The notes under the pieces were generated by a model. The model ran no database searches. It saw only the letters and a list, made by a program, of their open reading frames with translations, and was not told the DNA's origin. Positions 54,904 through 64,000 of a DNA stretch of 64,000 nucleotides are shown here, piece after piece. Numbering within the stretch: the stretch's first letter is position 1; the number at the start of each line of letters is the position of its first letter. This DNA is from Mrakia gelida. Its lineage: Eukaryota; Basidiomycota; Tremellomycetes; Cystofilobasidiales; Mrakiaceae. Position numbers and translations under genes: made by a program. Location of the stretch: positions 1-64,000 of the forward strand of contig BRON01000013.1 in assembly GCA_024345305.1 (NCBI GenBank), given 5' to 3'.

Positions 54904-57900
54904 ATGGGTTTCAAGTACGACCCCTCGCTCGAGTTCGAACCAACACTTGTAGCTGTGAGTCCGACGAGCGCGTCTTGTCCTCTTCGTTCCCTTTGATTGA
55001 TCGACACTGATCCTCCTGCCTCTCCGACTCCTCCTTCTTCACCTTCTCCTCGAGCCTCTGTCTCTTCCCTCAGGCCTCTACCCCTTTTGGAGGCAACCAG
55101 ATCGTCAGTGAGTTCATCTTCTACACTGCCGTTCAACGAGCGACTCGTCGGTCCAGTCGTCTCTCGAAGTCGACCACCTCGCTGGATCCAGCCTCGGTTG
55201 CGAGACGACCTTTGCTGACCTCCCTTCTACTCTTTGGCTTTCCTTCTTCCTTCTCAGCTGTATGCCAACTTGATCAGTTGGTGTCTCTTCATTTTTCTCG
55301 CACTCGCTGACTCGCTTTCGTTTCTCTCGTTCTCGCGACAGGGAATCGATCCTGCAGGTGTGTCTCTCTCTCTCCCTCGTCCCTTCTCCACCTCTCGAGC
55401 CTTGCTCATGTTTCCATACCCTCTTGCATCCCACAGCCCAAGTCGCCAGTTTCTCCTTTACCTACCCAAACTCCATGGCTCTCTCTTTCATCGGCTCGGG
55501 GATGTGTGGTCTCCTCAGCGTTCTTGCGATCAGTGGTCTCTTCGCGTGAGTTCACTTCACTTCCCTGCTCTACCATCAGCCCACGAGGCTCGAGCTCCGT
55601 CACCGTCGAAGTCGGCATCGAACGTCGGTCGTCCCCTCGTGTCGAACGCGAGCTCGTCGCCTTCCTGACACGCGTCCGTAACGTCTTCTTTTCTTTTCGT
55701 TCGAAACAGCTACATCGGAATCAAGGCGATGAGCGGATCTCATACTGGTCGAGCTTCGACAACGTTCTTCTTCAAGAACCCTCTCGGGCTGGGTGAGTTC
55801 TCGCCCTCCTGGTCGCAGTCAACTCACGTCGCGCGACCTGATCTGTTTCCCTCTTGGCCTTTCGCCTCTGCGTCTCCCACAGTCCTCATGTCGGTCAGTC
55901 GCTCCCTTTCTTCGATTCCTCTCGCTGTAGATACCCACGCCCCTCTCTGTCCTGTTCGAACATCAGCTCTTCGTGACGGATCTTCTCGGTGGGTTGAGTT
56001 GGACGATGCAGGTTCGTCTTTCGACTCTGTCTCATCTTCACTCGCTCTTTCTTCTCGAGCTGACGTTTCCACCCCCGGTCGATCAGCTTCGATGGGCGGC
56101 CACCAAGATCCAAGAGCAGGGATCGGCTTGTATCTTCCAAGGTGAGCGGCTTTGGAAGTCGCGAAAAAGGACGACGCGTCTCGAAGAGCTGATCGTCTTT
56201 GTTTGTCGAACAGGTGTGGCTGAGCAGATCGGGTCTCTCGGAGCAGCTATCTGGTAGGTCCATCAGCTCTCGTTGTACCCCTCGCAGACGAGAGAGCTAA
56301 ACCGTTCGCCTTCGTCGTTCCAGGAACCTCCTGCTCGCCGTTCTGACTTTCGGTTCGTCGTCTCGTCTGTCTCGAACAAGACCGTCAAACTAATCGTCAC
56401 TTCGAAACCCTCCTTCCCTCCTCTTCAGGTGTCCTCGTTATGAGTTGGAGAATCGACAGCAAGGTCGTCTGGCCTCTCATTGGATCCGTGAGTCCATTGT
56501 CGAGCGAGAATCACCGTGCTTGGTCGATTCGGACGCGTCCTGACTCGTCGAACCATCTCTTCTGCAGGGATGGGCCTTCATCATCGCCGTTATCGTGGCT
56601 GCTCCTCTCGAGTTTCACCTCAAGGGATATCCTGCTGATCGATTCTATGGACCTACCAACACTTGGTGAGCGAGCTCTTCCCCGACTCGCGACCTCGACG
56701 AACGGAGCCCTGACGTCCCTCTTCTTTGACTCTCAGGTGCTGGATGGGAGGAAACGGAGACCTCAGCAAAAAGTATATCCTCCTCACGGAGGTCGTGTGT
56801 GTGATCTCAGCTGTCCTCTCTCTCTCTCTCTACACCCTCATCTACCTTCGTCTCTCCGGAAGACTGCGACTCGAGGGTTTCCACGTCTCGTTGAACTGGC
56901 AAGGGAAATCAAGTCATGTCAGTTCCCTCCTCTTCTTTGACGCTTTGCCTCGCTGCTTCTGGCTCTAACCTCGATTGATCGCTCCACAGAACACCGATAC
57001 CAAGATCTCCTCGGGAGGACCGACGACGGTGGGAGCGCCTCGAGGAGGAGCGACGACTGGAGGAAGTGAGTTCCAGCTCGACGACGCGACGACCTTCTGG
57101 ATCTCATCTCTCTCCTCCCACTAACCGACCTCCTTTCATACCTCGCAGTCAGTCAAGTCGAGAGTATCGGAAAGCAAGTCATCGCCATCTGCAAGAAACG
57201 TGAGTCTTCGCTCGTTTTCCTCTCGCGCGTCTTCAAATCTGACGCGCCTTCCGCTTCGGCGCCTCAGTGCTGTTCTACCCCCTCGTCTACTGCGTCATCA
57301 TCGTGAGTGACCCTCCCGAGCTCGATCTCGAGTACCTCGATGAACTGACCTCTACCTCTATCTCTCGTCCGCAGACTCCTATCGCCGCGTGTCGCCTCTT
57401 CTTCTTCACCCACCCTTTCTCAAGCGGCGTTTTCGTCCCGTGGCAAGTCAATCAGTTCGCCGGTGAGTATATTCACACCCACCCGTCCTATACTACTCCT
57501 GAGCTGACCTAGCCTAGCATCTTCTTCAGGCTCCGTCGAGGCGCTGAGCGGACTCTGCAACACGATCTTGTTCATCTTCACTCGGCACTCGTTCGTTCTC
57601 CTCACTCTCTTCGCTTCCACTCCGCGCTGATCTCGTTTCGTATCTTCGTCTCCCTTCAGTCTCGTCATTCGTCCCGAGAACAAACCCACAGGAGTCCACA
57701 TCACGACCACTCGGTTCGTCGCGACTGACGACGACAGGTACGGGGGTCAAGGTTCGTTCGCTTCTTCTTCTCCCTTCAAGACCTCCCCCTTCTTCCTCTT
57801 TCTCTCTGATCAACCCTCTCCTTCCTTCTTTCGTCCACAGAACGATCCAACAACTTCAACCTCCGCTCGATGAACACCACGAAGAAGGTCGTTCGCGTCG

Positions 57901-58076
57901 ACTCTCGAGGATCGGACGAAGACCTCCAAAAGGACTTCGAGCAAGGGAATAGTCAAGCCGAGTCTCTCCGGTACAACGCATCGTCGACCACACTTCCTCA
58001 GAGTACGAATGGAGCGGAGAGCGAGATCGAGCTTGGGAGGGAACCGCTGAAGGAGGCGGAGTCGCAGTGGAAGTGA
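54904..58076 (+). CDS. G-protein-coupled receptor, Git3/cAMP-receptor-like
   Basis: This is a seven-helix receptor of the fungal class related to Git3/Gpr1 and Dictyostelium cAMP receptors, probably sensing a nutrient through a Galpha-cAMP pathway (inference). About 17-18 short exons, several under 15 codons, give roughly 440 residues. Helical segments: MALSFIGSGMCGLLSVLAIS (TM1); LFVTDLLGGLSWTMQ (TM2, family 'L..DL.....'); GSACIFQGVAEQIGSLGAAI then WNLLLAVLTFGVLVMSWRI (Cys plus TM3); WAFIIAVIVAAPLEFHL (TM4); WCWMGGNGDLSKKYILLTEV (loop 2 'WCWI' motif entering TM5); FYPLVYCVIITPIAACRLFF (TM6); SVEALSGLCNTILFIFTRH (TM7). The cytosolic tail is Ser/Thr/Gln-rich (MNTTKKVVRVDSRGSDEDL). The Gly/Thr-rich loop between TM5 and TM6 (ISSGGPTTVGAPRGGATTGG) is typical of this class. 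Confidence 0.82.
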
Positions 58077-58382
58077 GGACGCGTCTCTTTGCTTTTTCGA
58101 TCTTCTTCCTTCTCGTGTTCTTTAGAGGTTCCAAATTCATAATCTCAGCTCCGCATACTCTTCGATCGTTATATTCATTTACGTTTCAGATCAGCTTGAT
58201 CTCATGCCTCAGCAGAATTCTGCCCTCAACGAAACGGTTTGGCGTCCCCCATCGTCTCTTTCTTCCATTGTGGCGCTCTCCCAGCCTCACTCCCCTTCCC
58301 CCACTGAGTGTAGATACCACCAAATCAGATCGTCTACAAGATGAACTAACCTCGCAACGACGTCTACTCTCCTCGTCGGTCG

Positions 58383-59918
58383 CTACAGTTTACTCTTCCT
58401 CGCCTCCTCGTCCTCCAGCGGCGCCAGCTTCGCTCTTACCACTCCTTCCTGACTCGTCACCGCGATCAACTCCCCCTTCCTCGTGTACAGCCGGCCGTGC
58501 ACACTTGCTCGACCCGAGCCTGCTCGAGAAGCCTCCATGACGTGGAGGAGCCAGTCGGAGGTGTCGAAGGAGTCGCTGCGAGGACGAGGCGAGAGGCGAA
58601 CGCGACGAGGGTGAGGGAGGAGCGGGGAGAAGAGTGTCAGGTTTTGACGGAAGAGTGAGAGTGAGTGTCAAAGAAGGATGGGAGAGGGAGAGAAACGCAC
58701 GAGTAGTAATGGATGTGATGATCGAGCGAAACCATCATGTCGAGGTGGAGACCTGGCGAACCTGGAGGCTCGAAGGACTTCATACCGAGGGCTTTGGCTC
58801 CTTGACCGATGAAGAGGAAGTCGGAGAGGTACCCTACTACGGCCTGAGAGCGGTTGAATCGGATAAAATGAGAGAAGAAGGAGGGGGAGTCAGCTTGACG
58901 CGTCGAACTTTCAGCGTCGACAATGAACGCCGACGAGAGACGTCGAGGCGAGGAAGAGAAGGACGAGAACGAGGACGAGAGAGGAGTCAGGCACGAACCT
59001 TCTGTAAAGGAGCCGATAGTTCTCCTGGTGCTATCCCTCGAGCCTTGAGCCAGTACGCGCCTCGGTTCTGAGGGAGTCCAGGGATGGGTGCGTCTTTGAT
59101 GGCGATGGGCGAGTCTCGTCGCTCCTGAGAACGTTCGAAATGCAAGCGTGATAGATCAGATACAGGAAGGCCAACGATATGAAGCGCAAAATGGGACGTG
59201 TGACGAATAAGACTCACATCAATGACCGTCTGCAAATGCTTCCTCACTCCCTCCTTCCAGCCCCTCCCATCCTGATCAATGATCGCCTGCCACTTGTCCT
59301 CCCTCATCTCGCAGTCCTCTGGCAACGGCACGTTCGAAGGGAAAGGGATCTGGAAGGTAGGCTGACGAGGTTCTGGGAGTTGGAAGGAGCAGGCGAGAGT
59401 GAAGACGGGAGCTCCGTTTTGACGGACTTCGACGGAGAGGACTTGGTAGGAACGACCTCGACGGAGGGGAGTGACGAGGAAGATGAGAGGCGTTGCTGAG
59501 GTTGCGGCGGAGAGGAAGTAGCACTGAACGAGGGGGGTAGATGGGGGAGAGGGGGGTTAGAAAGAAGGGGACGGAAGGAAGGGAGGGGACGTGTCTGGTG
59601 AGCTCGAGCTTGTTGGTTTCCTTCGGAGGGAAGCGAAGACGAACCTGGGTCGAATGGAGGGAGTACTGAGGAGGGACGGAGTTGGTGGCTGCTACGAGGG
59701 CTTGTCCTAGGATCTGACCTCCAAAGAGACCTCTAGAAAAAGAGAGGGGGAAGCAACGGGTCAGCAGGGGAGAGGGAGGGAGGGAGGAGAGTTCGTCTGA
59801 CTGAGTCAAGCTGCCTGACTGACCTCGCTCCTACTCCCTTCTCGAGACCGGCTGCTGAAGTCCAGATGAGATCGTCGACCTTGGCGAGCTTCAGAGAGTT
59901 TCGGATATCAGTCGCCAT
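58383..59918 (-). CDS. Peroxisomal acyl-CoA thioesterase (TesB/Tes1 type)
   Basis: This double-hotdog thioesterase II hydrolyses acyl-CoA to free acid and CoA, linked to fatty-acid beta-oxidation. About seven exons give roughly 330 residues. Motifs: N-terminal GLFGGQILGQALVAATNSV ('vFGGq..gQAl.AA'), YFLSAATSATPLIFLVTPLR then GRSYQVLSVEVRQNGAPVFT (first hotdog), GAYWLKARG ('..W.R..g'), AVVGYLSDFLFIG ('a.laY.SD...l'), SLDHHIHYYS (catalytic Asp region), WLLHVMEASRAGSSRASVHG then RLYTRKGELIAVTSQEGVVR (Gln of the triad). The last codons read KSKL: the SKL terminus is a canonical PTS1, so the enzyme should be peroxisomal. The stop TAG is at 58383-58385. ATG 59918 begins MATDIRNSLKLAKVDDLIW. It is divergent from the aminopeptidase gene. 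Confidence 0.93.
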
Positions 59919-60576
59919 GGATGTTGAAGGGACGTTGGGGTTGATGGTTGGGAGGGAAGGAGAGGAGGGGAGGAGAGGGAGAGGGAGGATTCGGGGACGG
60001 CGAGGAGGAGAGTTCGGTTGATAGCCTCTTTCATTGCCGGAGGCGACGAAAATTAAAAAGGGTCGAGGACGCGACTGTCTTCACAAGAGGCTGGCATGTG
60101 AGCTCGGGTTCCGTGTATTAAAAAGCTCGGAAATCGCTGGGAAAGGGGAGAGAACGAGAGGACGAGGAAGGGAGGGACGCGTGAGCTCTGGACTTTTGGG
60201 GAGTCACGATCTCCTCGCTGGTTTACGACGGAAAATGATTCTTTCGAGCAATTTTTTTGCCCATTTCCTGAAGCACATATCAGCTCATCCTTGTGCAAAT
60301 TTTGGCTTGGAAACCCTGTGTCGAAAGCTCAAAAACTGGGTACTCACCTCGCCCTCCCCACTCCACCCTCCTCCTCGAAGCTCACCTTCGCCTCTCCCTT
60401 TGGTTTCCTCCCAACCCTTTTATGCCCCTCTGGCCCTCTCTTCGAGCCATCACCAGTCCCCTCCTCTCCAGGCCAACACCCCTCTTCTCCCTTCGCTTCC
60501 ACTCCTCCTCGCCGTCTGCAGGTCTTTGTGAGTTGATTCGTTTGGAGGAGTGATTTGTCTCCCTCCTCCGACGTCC
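59919..60576. promoter_or_regulatory. Divergent promoter region, thioesterase / aminopeptidase
   Basis: About 660 bp. The centre (60230-60340) is less GC-rich, with a seven-T run and ATTAAAAA-like strings near 60055 and 60117. The right part (60345-60540) is CT-rich with intron-like signals, probably part of the aminopeptidase leader. No gene is supported. Confidence 0.45.
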
Positions 60577-63500
60577 ATGCGAACCCGTCTGACCCTCTCA
60601 ACTTTTTCCATCTCCATCCTCGTACTCGTAACCGCCATCTTCGTCTTTCGACCTTCATCCACACCAACAGACTCTGCCATCTCGTTCAACATGGCCGATA
60701 TCGATTACAGGCTTCCGACCAACGTCAAGGTGAGTTCACAAACGAAGAAGGAGAGGGGAGGAGGGAGGAGGTTGAGCTCGGATGGGGGAGACAGATGAAG
60801 AGAGGGACCGACTTCTCGAAGCAGGAAGGAAGTCTAAAATCTCGACAACAGCCTCGAGAGTTGCTCCCTCTTGTCTTCTGAGATGGGCTCGCTGACCATA
60901 GTTGAGAGGGACGAGAGATGCGAGAGAAAGAACGAGACATCCTGGCTGACGCTTCTTCGACCATCTTCATCTTCCTTCCTTTGCTCCCCTCCTTCGTCCC
61001 CTCCTTCTTCGCCCTCCCAAAGCCGATCCACTACGATCTGACCTTCAAGACTTCTCTCACCAAGAAGTCCTTCGAAGGTTCAGGATCCATCCTGTGAGTC
61101 AGCTCTCTCTGCGTTCGAGAGTTAGGTTCGTCGAGCTCACCCACCTCCTCCTCCCTCCTCCTTCCGACCATCTCCCCTTCCCGTCCGCCAGCCTCAAGGT
61201 CCTCTCCCCTCACCTCACCTCCTTGACCTTCAACGCCCACCCTTCCCTCGAACTTCACTCCTACTCCCTCTCGTCCTCGTCCCTCAAGACCGACACCGTT
61301 CATCAGATCCCCGACTCAGCCGTCAAGCGAGACGACAAGCTCGAGAGGGTCACCATCGAGGTCGAGAAGGCTTTGGGCTTGAAGGAAGGAGATGAGGTTA
61401 GGTTGAACGTCGGATGGAGAGCTGAGCTTGGGAACAGTATGACTGTGAGTGTACTTAGCAAGAAACGAAGATGGGAGGAAGAAGGGTGATTCGCAGGACG
61501 GTCGAGCTCATCCACGTTCCGAATCGCTCTCCCTCCCTCTTCTCCTCTCGCACGCAGGGTTACTACCTCTCAACCTACCAGAAGAAGGGTACCAAGGAGG
61601 AGGACGTATACGCTCTCACTCAGTTCGAGGTAAGTTGTCGTCTCTCGGTCACTCCTCCATCGATCAGAGCTCGCGAACCCACCGGCTGAACCTCTCCTTC
61701 CCTCCTCAGCCCACCGACGCTCGAAAGGCCTTCCCTTCTTGGGACGAGCCCGCCCTCAAGGCCACCTTCTGTCTCACCATGATCTCCGCCTCCACCTCCG
61801 TCAACCTTTCCAACATGGAAGTCCTCGAGGAGACCTCCCTCGACGCGGCCAAAACCTCGTCGACCGTCGCTGGAGAGAGTCAGGTCCTCAAGACTCTCAA
61901 GACCGAGCATCTCAAGACGGAGCTCAAGACTGAACTCAAGACGGAGACGGAGCTTAAGACCGAGCTTAAGACTGAGCTGAAGACGGAGCTCAAGACGGAG
62001 AGCAAGGCGGCGAGCCCTAAGAAGGTCGAGTGGAAGGTCACCAGGTTCAACAAGACCCCTCCCATGTCGACTTGTGAGTCTTACTTTCCTCTCGTGTCCG
62101 TTCTCGAGCGAGGAAAGAGGAAAGCTAATTCTCATTGCCTTCTGTGCTTTCATCTTTTGTCCCTCAGACCTCCTCACCTTCGCCTCCGGACCCTTCGAGT
62201 ACAAGGAGGACAGCTACGTCTCTCCCTTGACTGGAAAGACCATCCCTCTTCGAGTCTACGCGACGTCCGACATCATCCACCAGGTTTCCTACGCTCTCGA
62301 GGTGACCAAGAACGCTGTTCCTCTTTACGAGAAGATGTTCGACATCCCTTACGCTCTGCCCAAGCTCGACTCGCTCGTCGCGAGTGACTTCGACGCTGGA
62401 GGTGGGTTTTCGTTGTCGCTTCCTTGCTCTCTTTCCTTCTCTTCGAGTCGTCGAGTTGACTTGATTACCTTTTTCGTTGCATCTGTTGCTCGTCCCAGCC
62501 ATGGAGGGTTGGGGTCTCATCACTGGAAGGACGAGTGTGTTGCTGTTCGACGAGAAGGCTGGATTGGCGGCGAAGAAGAGAGTCGCGACGGTTCAGAGTC
62601 ACGAGATCGTGAGTTCAGCTTTCACCGAGGAGGGATCGCGGAGGGGTGACAGCAGTATCAGACGAGAGAAGGACAGGAGGGGAAACGCGTCGCAGATCTG
62701 ACTGACCTCTCTCTTTCTCGCCTTCCTCACCCTCAGGCCCACCAATGGTTCGGAGATCTCGTCACTATGGAGTGGTGGGAGCAGCTGTGGTTGAACGAGG
62801 CCTTCGCTACTCTCTGCGGAGAGGTCCTCATCCCCGACAAGTAAGTTTTCGCCTTCCTCGTCGAAGACCTCTCAACCCCACTCGTTTCTGACTCGGCGGC
62901 CTTCTTCCTCTTCCTTTTGCAGGCTCTACCCCGAGTGGAACGTTCGAACCTCCTTCATCTCGGATCATCTCTTCGCTGCTCTCTCGCTCGACGCTCAGCG
63001 ATCTTCCCACGCCATCGAGGTCCCTTGCCCTGATGCGAACCGAATTAACGAGGTCAGTCTCGACGCGTCGTGCTTCCCTCCTCTGCTTTGCTCGTTCCTG
63101 ACACCATCTCCTTTGGCTCTCGCAGATCTTCGACTCCATCTCCTATTCCAAGGGAGCTTCGGTTCTTCGAATGCTCTCCACCATCGTTCGTCTCCTTCCT
63201 CCTCGATTCTCGTCGCGTCCTTGCCTTTGCCTTTGCGCTCTCAGCTGACGACGTTTCGACTCTTCTTTTCTCCCACAGGTCGGAGAGGACGTCTTTGTCA
63301 AGGGAGTCTCGATCTACCTCAAGAAGAAGTCCTTCGGCAACGGAAACACTCGTGATCTCTGGGACGGAATCAGCGAGGCGTCCGGACAAAACATCCCCAA
63401 GATCATGGATCCCTGGACGCTCAAGATCGGTTTCCCTGTGCTCACCGTCAAGGAGGTCGCTGGAGGGAAGATCGAGGTCAGGCAGGATCGATTCCTTTCG

Positions 63501-64000
63501 ACTGGAGACGTGAAGCCTGAGGAGAACGAGACGATCTGGTGAGTTGCTCGTCGCCCCTTCTCGTTTAGTCGTTTCAACTCTCTCGTGTCTCGAACGGACC
63601 CTCAACTTGAAACTGATCATCTCGTTTCGTGTGCTCTGCGACGTCTCAGGCCTGTTCCTCTCGGATTCCTGACCGTCTCGAAGAATGGCAAGGCAGAGAT
63701 CGACCACAAGGCTTTCCTCACCGAACGATCGACTGTTATCGACCTCAAGGGAGCCTCCCTCTTCAAGCTCAACTCGGGAACCACTGGTGTTTACCGGTAA
63801 GTGCCCTTCGCTGTATATCGACTGCCTCGGACTCTCGGTGACCTTTCCTTCTCGTTCGCAGAGTCGCTTACTCGCCCGAGCACCTGGATCTTCTCGGTCT
63901 CGAAGCTGCCAAGAAGGACAGCGCTCTCACTCCCGAGGATCGAGTTGGTCTTGTTTCTGACGCTCAGTGGGTTGAGCTCTCTCCTCCCTTGACGAGAACC
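60577..64000 (+). CDS. M1 zinc aminopeptidase (Aap1/Ape2, puromycin-sensitive type), 3' end outside window
   Basis: This metallo-aminopeptidase removes N-terminal residues from peptides. The gene is partial: it runs to the window edge after about 13 exons. ATG 60691 gives [20 protein letters not shown], the usual family start. An in-frame ATG at 60577 adds 38 residues with a hydrophobic stretch ([15 protein letters not shown]) that could anchor it in a membrane. Next come the N-domain ([40 protein letters not shown]), [12 protein letters not shown], and the substrate-binding motif, here GAMEGWG instead of GAMENWG. The zinc site is [20 protein letters not shown] then LWLNEAFA (HExxH-x18-E complete). 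[11 protein letters not shown] holds the transition-state Tyr region. A Lys-Thr-Glu-Leu repeat interrupts the N-domain at 61891-62006. Intron 1 is 293 nt. Confidence 0.93.
61891..62006 (+). repeat. Tandem 12-nt repeat coding Lys-Thr-Glu-Leu units
   Basis: About nine imperfect copies of a 12-nt unit (AAGACGGAGCTC and variants) encode a run of KTEL/KTEH/KTET/KTES units inside an exon of the M1 aminopeptidase. Third-position differences (gagctc, gaactc, gagctt, gagctg) show the array is not a very recent slippage product throughout. Unit length is a multiple of three, so copy-number change keeps frame. Confidence 0.9.

Noticed and set aside
60200..60345. Spliceosomal snRNA suggested by an Sm-like AATTTTTTTG string
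   Set aside because: No U1, U2, U4 or U5 signature sequence or hairpin accompanies the T-run; it is likely promoter sequence.

Overview
The window is nuclear DNA of a basidiomycete fungus, most likely a Pucciniomycotina (red-yeast) lineage such as Rhodotorula/Rhodosporidium or Sporobolomyces. The reasons are GC-rich coding sequence, pyrimidine-rich introns mostly 50-100 nt long with GTGAGT/GTNNGN donors, a CTGAC-type branch site close to the AG acceptor, up to about 18 exons per gene, and closely packed genes on both strands. I see no transposon, rRNA, CRISPR array or convincing tRNA. All gene models were spliced by eye, so exon borders and some start codons are provisional.

Layout, left to right: complex I subunit NDUFA2 (-); a small single-TM protein (+); an SV2-like MFS transporter (-); Rab5/Ypt5 GTPase (-) head-to-head with a WDR83/MORG1 WD40 protein (+); an unknown multi-TM protein (+); EMC4 (-) head-to-head with a large acidic orphan (+); a mitochondrial HMG-box protein (-) head-to-head with acyl-CoA-binding protein (+); a monocarboxylate-type MFS transporter (-); a DUF4604/KIAA1143 protein (-) head-to-head with an F-box-like protein (+); AMMECR1 (-); a 2-kb gene-poor stretch with a possible structured RNA; a PHD-finger protein resembling Spp1/CFP1 of the Set1 complex (+); an ACC-synthase-like aminotransferase (+); an LRR protein whose conserved F-box-like tail lies beyond an in-frame TAG (-); the YHM2 citrate/oxoglutarate carrier (-); a Ser/Pro-rich orphan (+); a MYND-finger protein (-); a PPR-like mitochondrial protein (+); a second F-box-like paralogue (-); RNase P/MRP subunit Rpp1 (-); a tiny multi-exon gene (-); a Git3/cAMP-receptor-like GPCR (+); a peroxisomal acyl-CoA thioesterase ending in SKL (-); and a puromycin-sensitive-type M1 aminopeptidase (+) that runs off the right edge.

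Most genes are independent housekeeping genes. Two loose themes stand out. Mitochondrial functions are common: NDUFA2, the HMG-box nucleoid protein, YHM2 and the PPR-like protein. Acyl-CoA and citrate metabolism also recurs: ACBP, YHM2 and the peroxisomal thioesterase. Nothing supports a biosynthetic cluster or a defence system. The observations most worth checking are the hairpin-rich segment near 28.6 kb, the in-frame TAG in the LRR/F-box-like gene, the aminopeptidase (KTEL repeat, altered GAMEN motif, possible membrane-anchored isoform), and the unassigned small gene near 54.5 kb.
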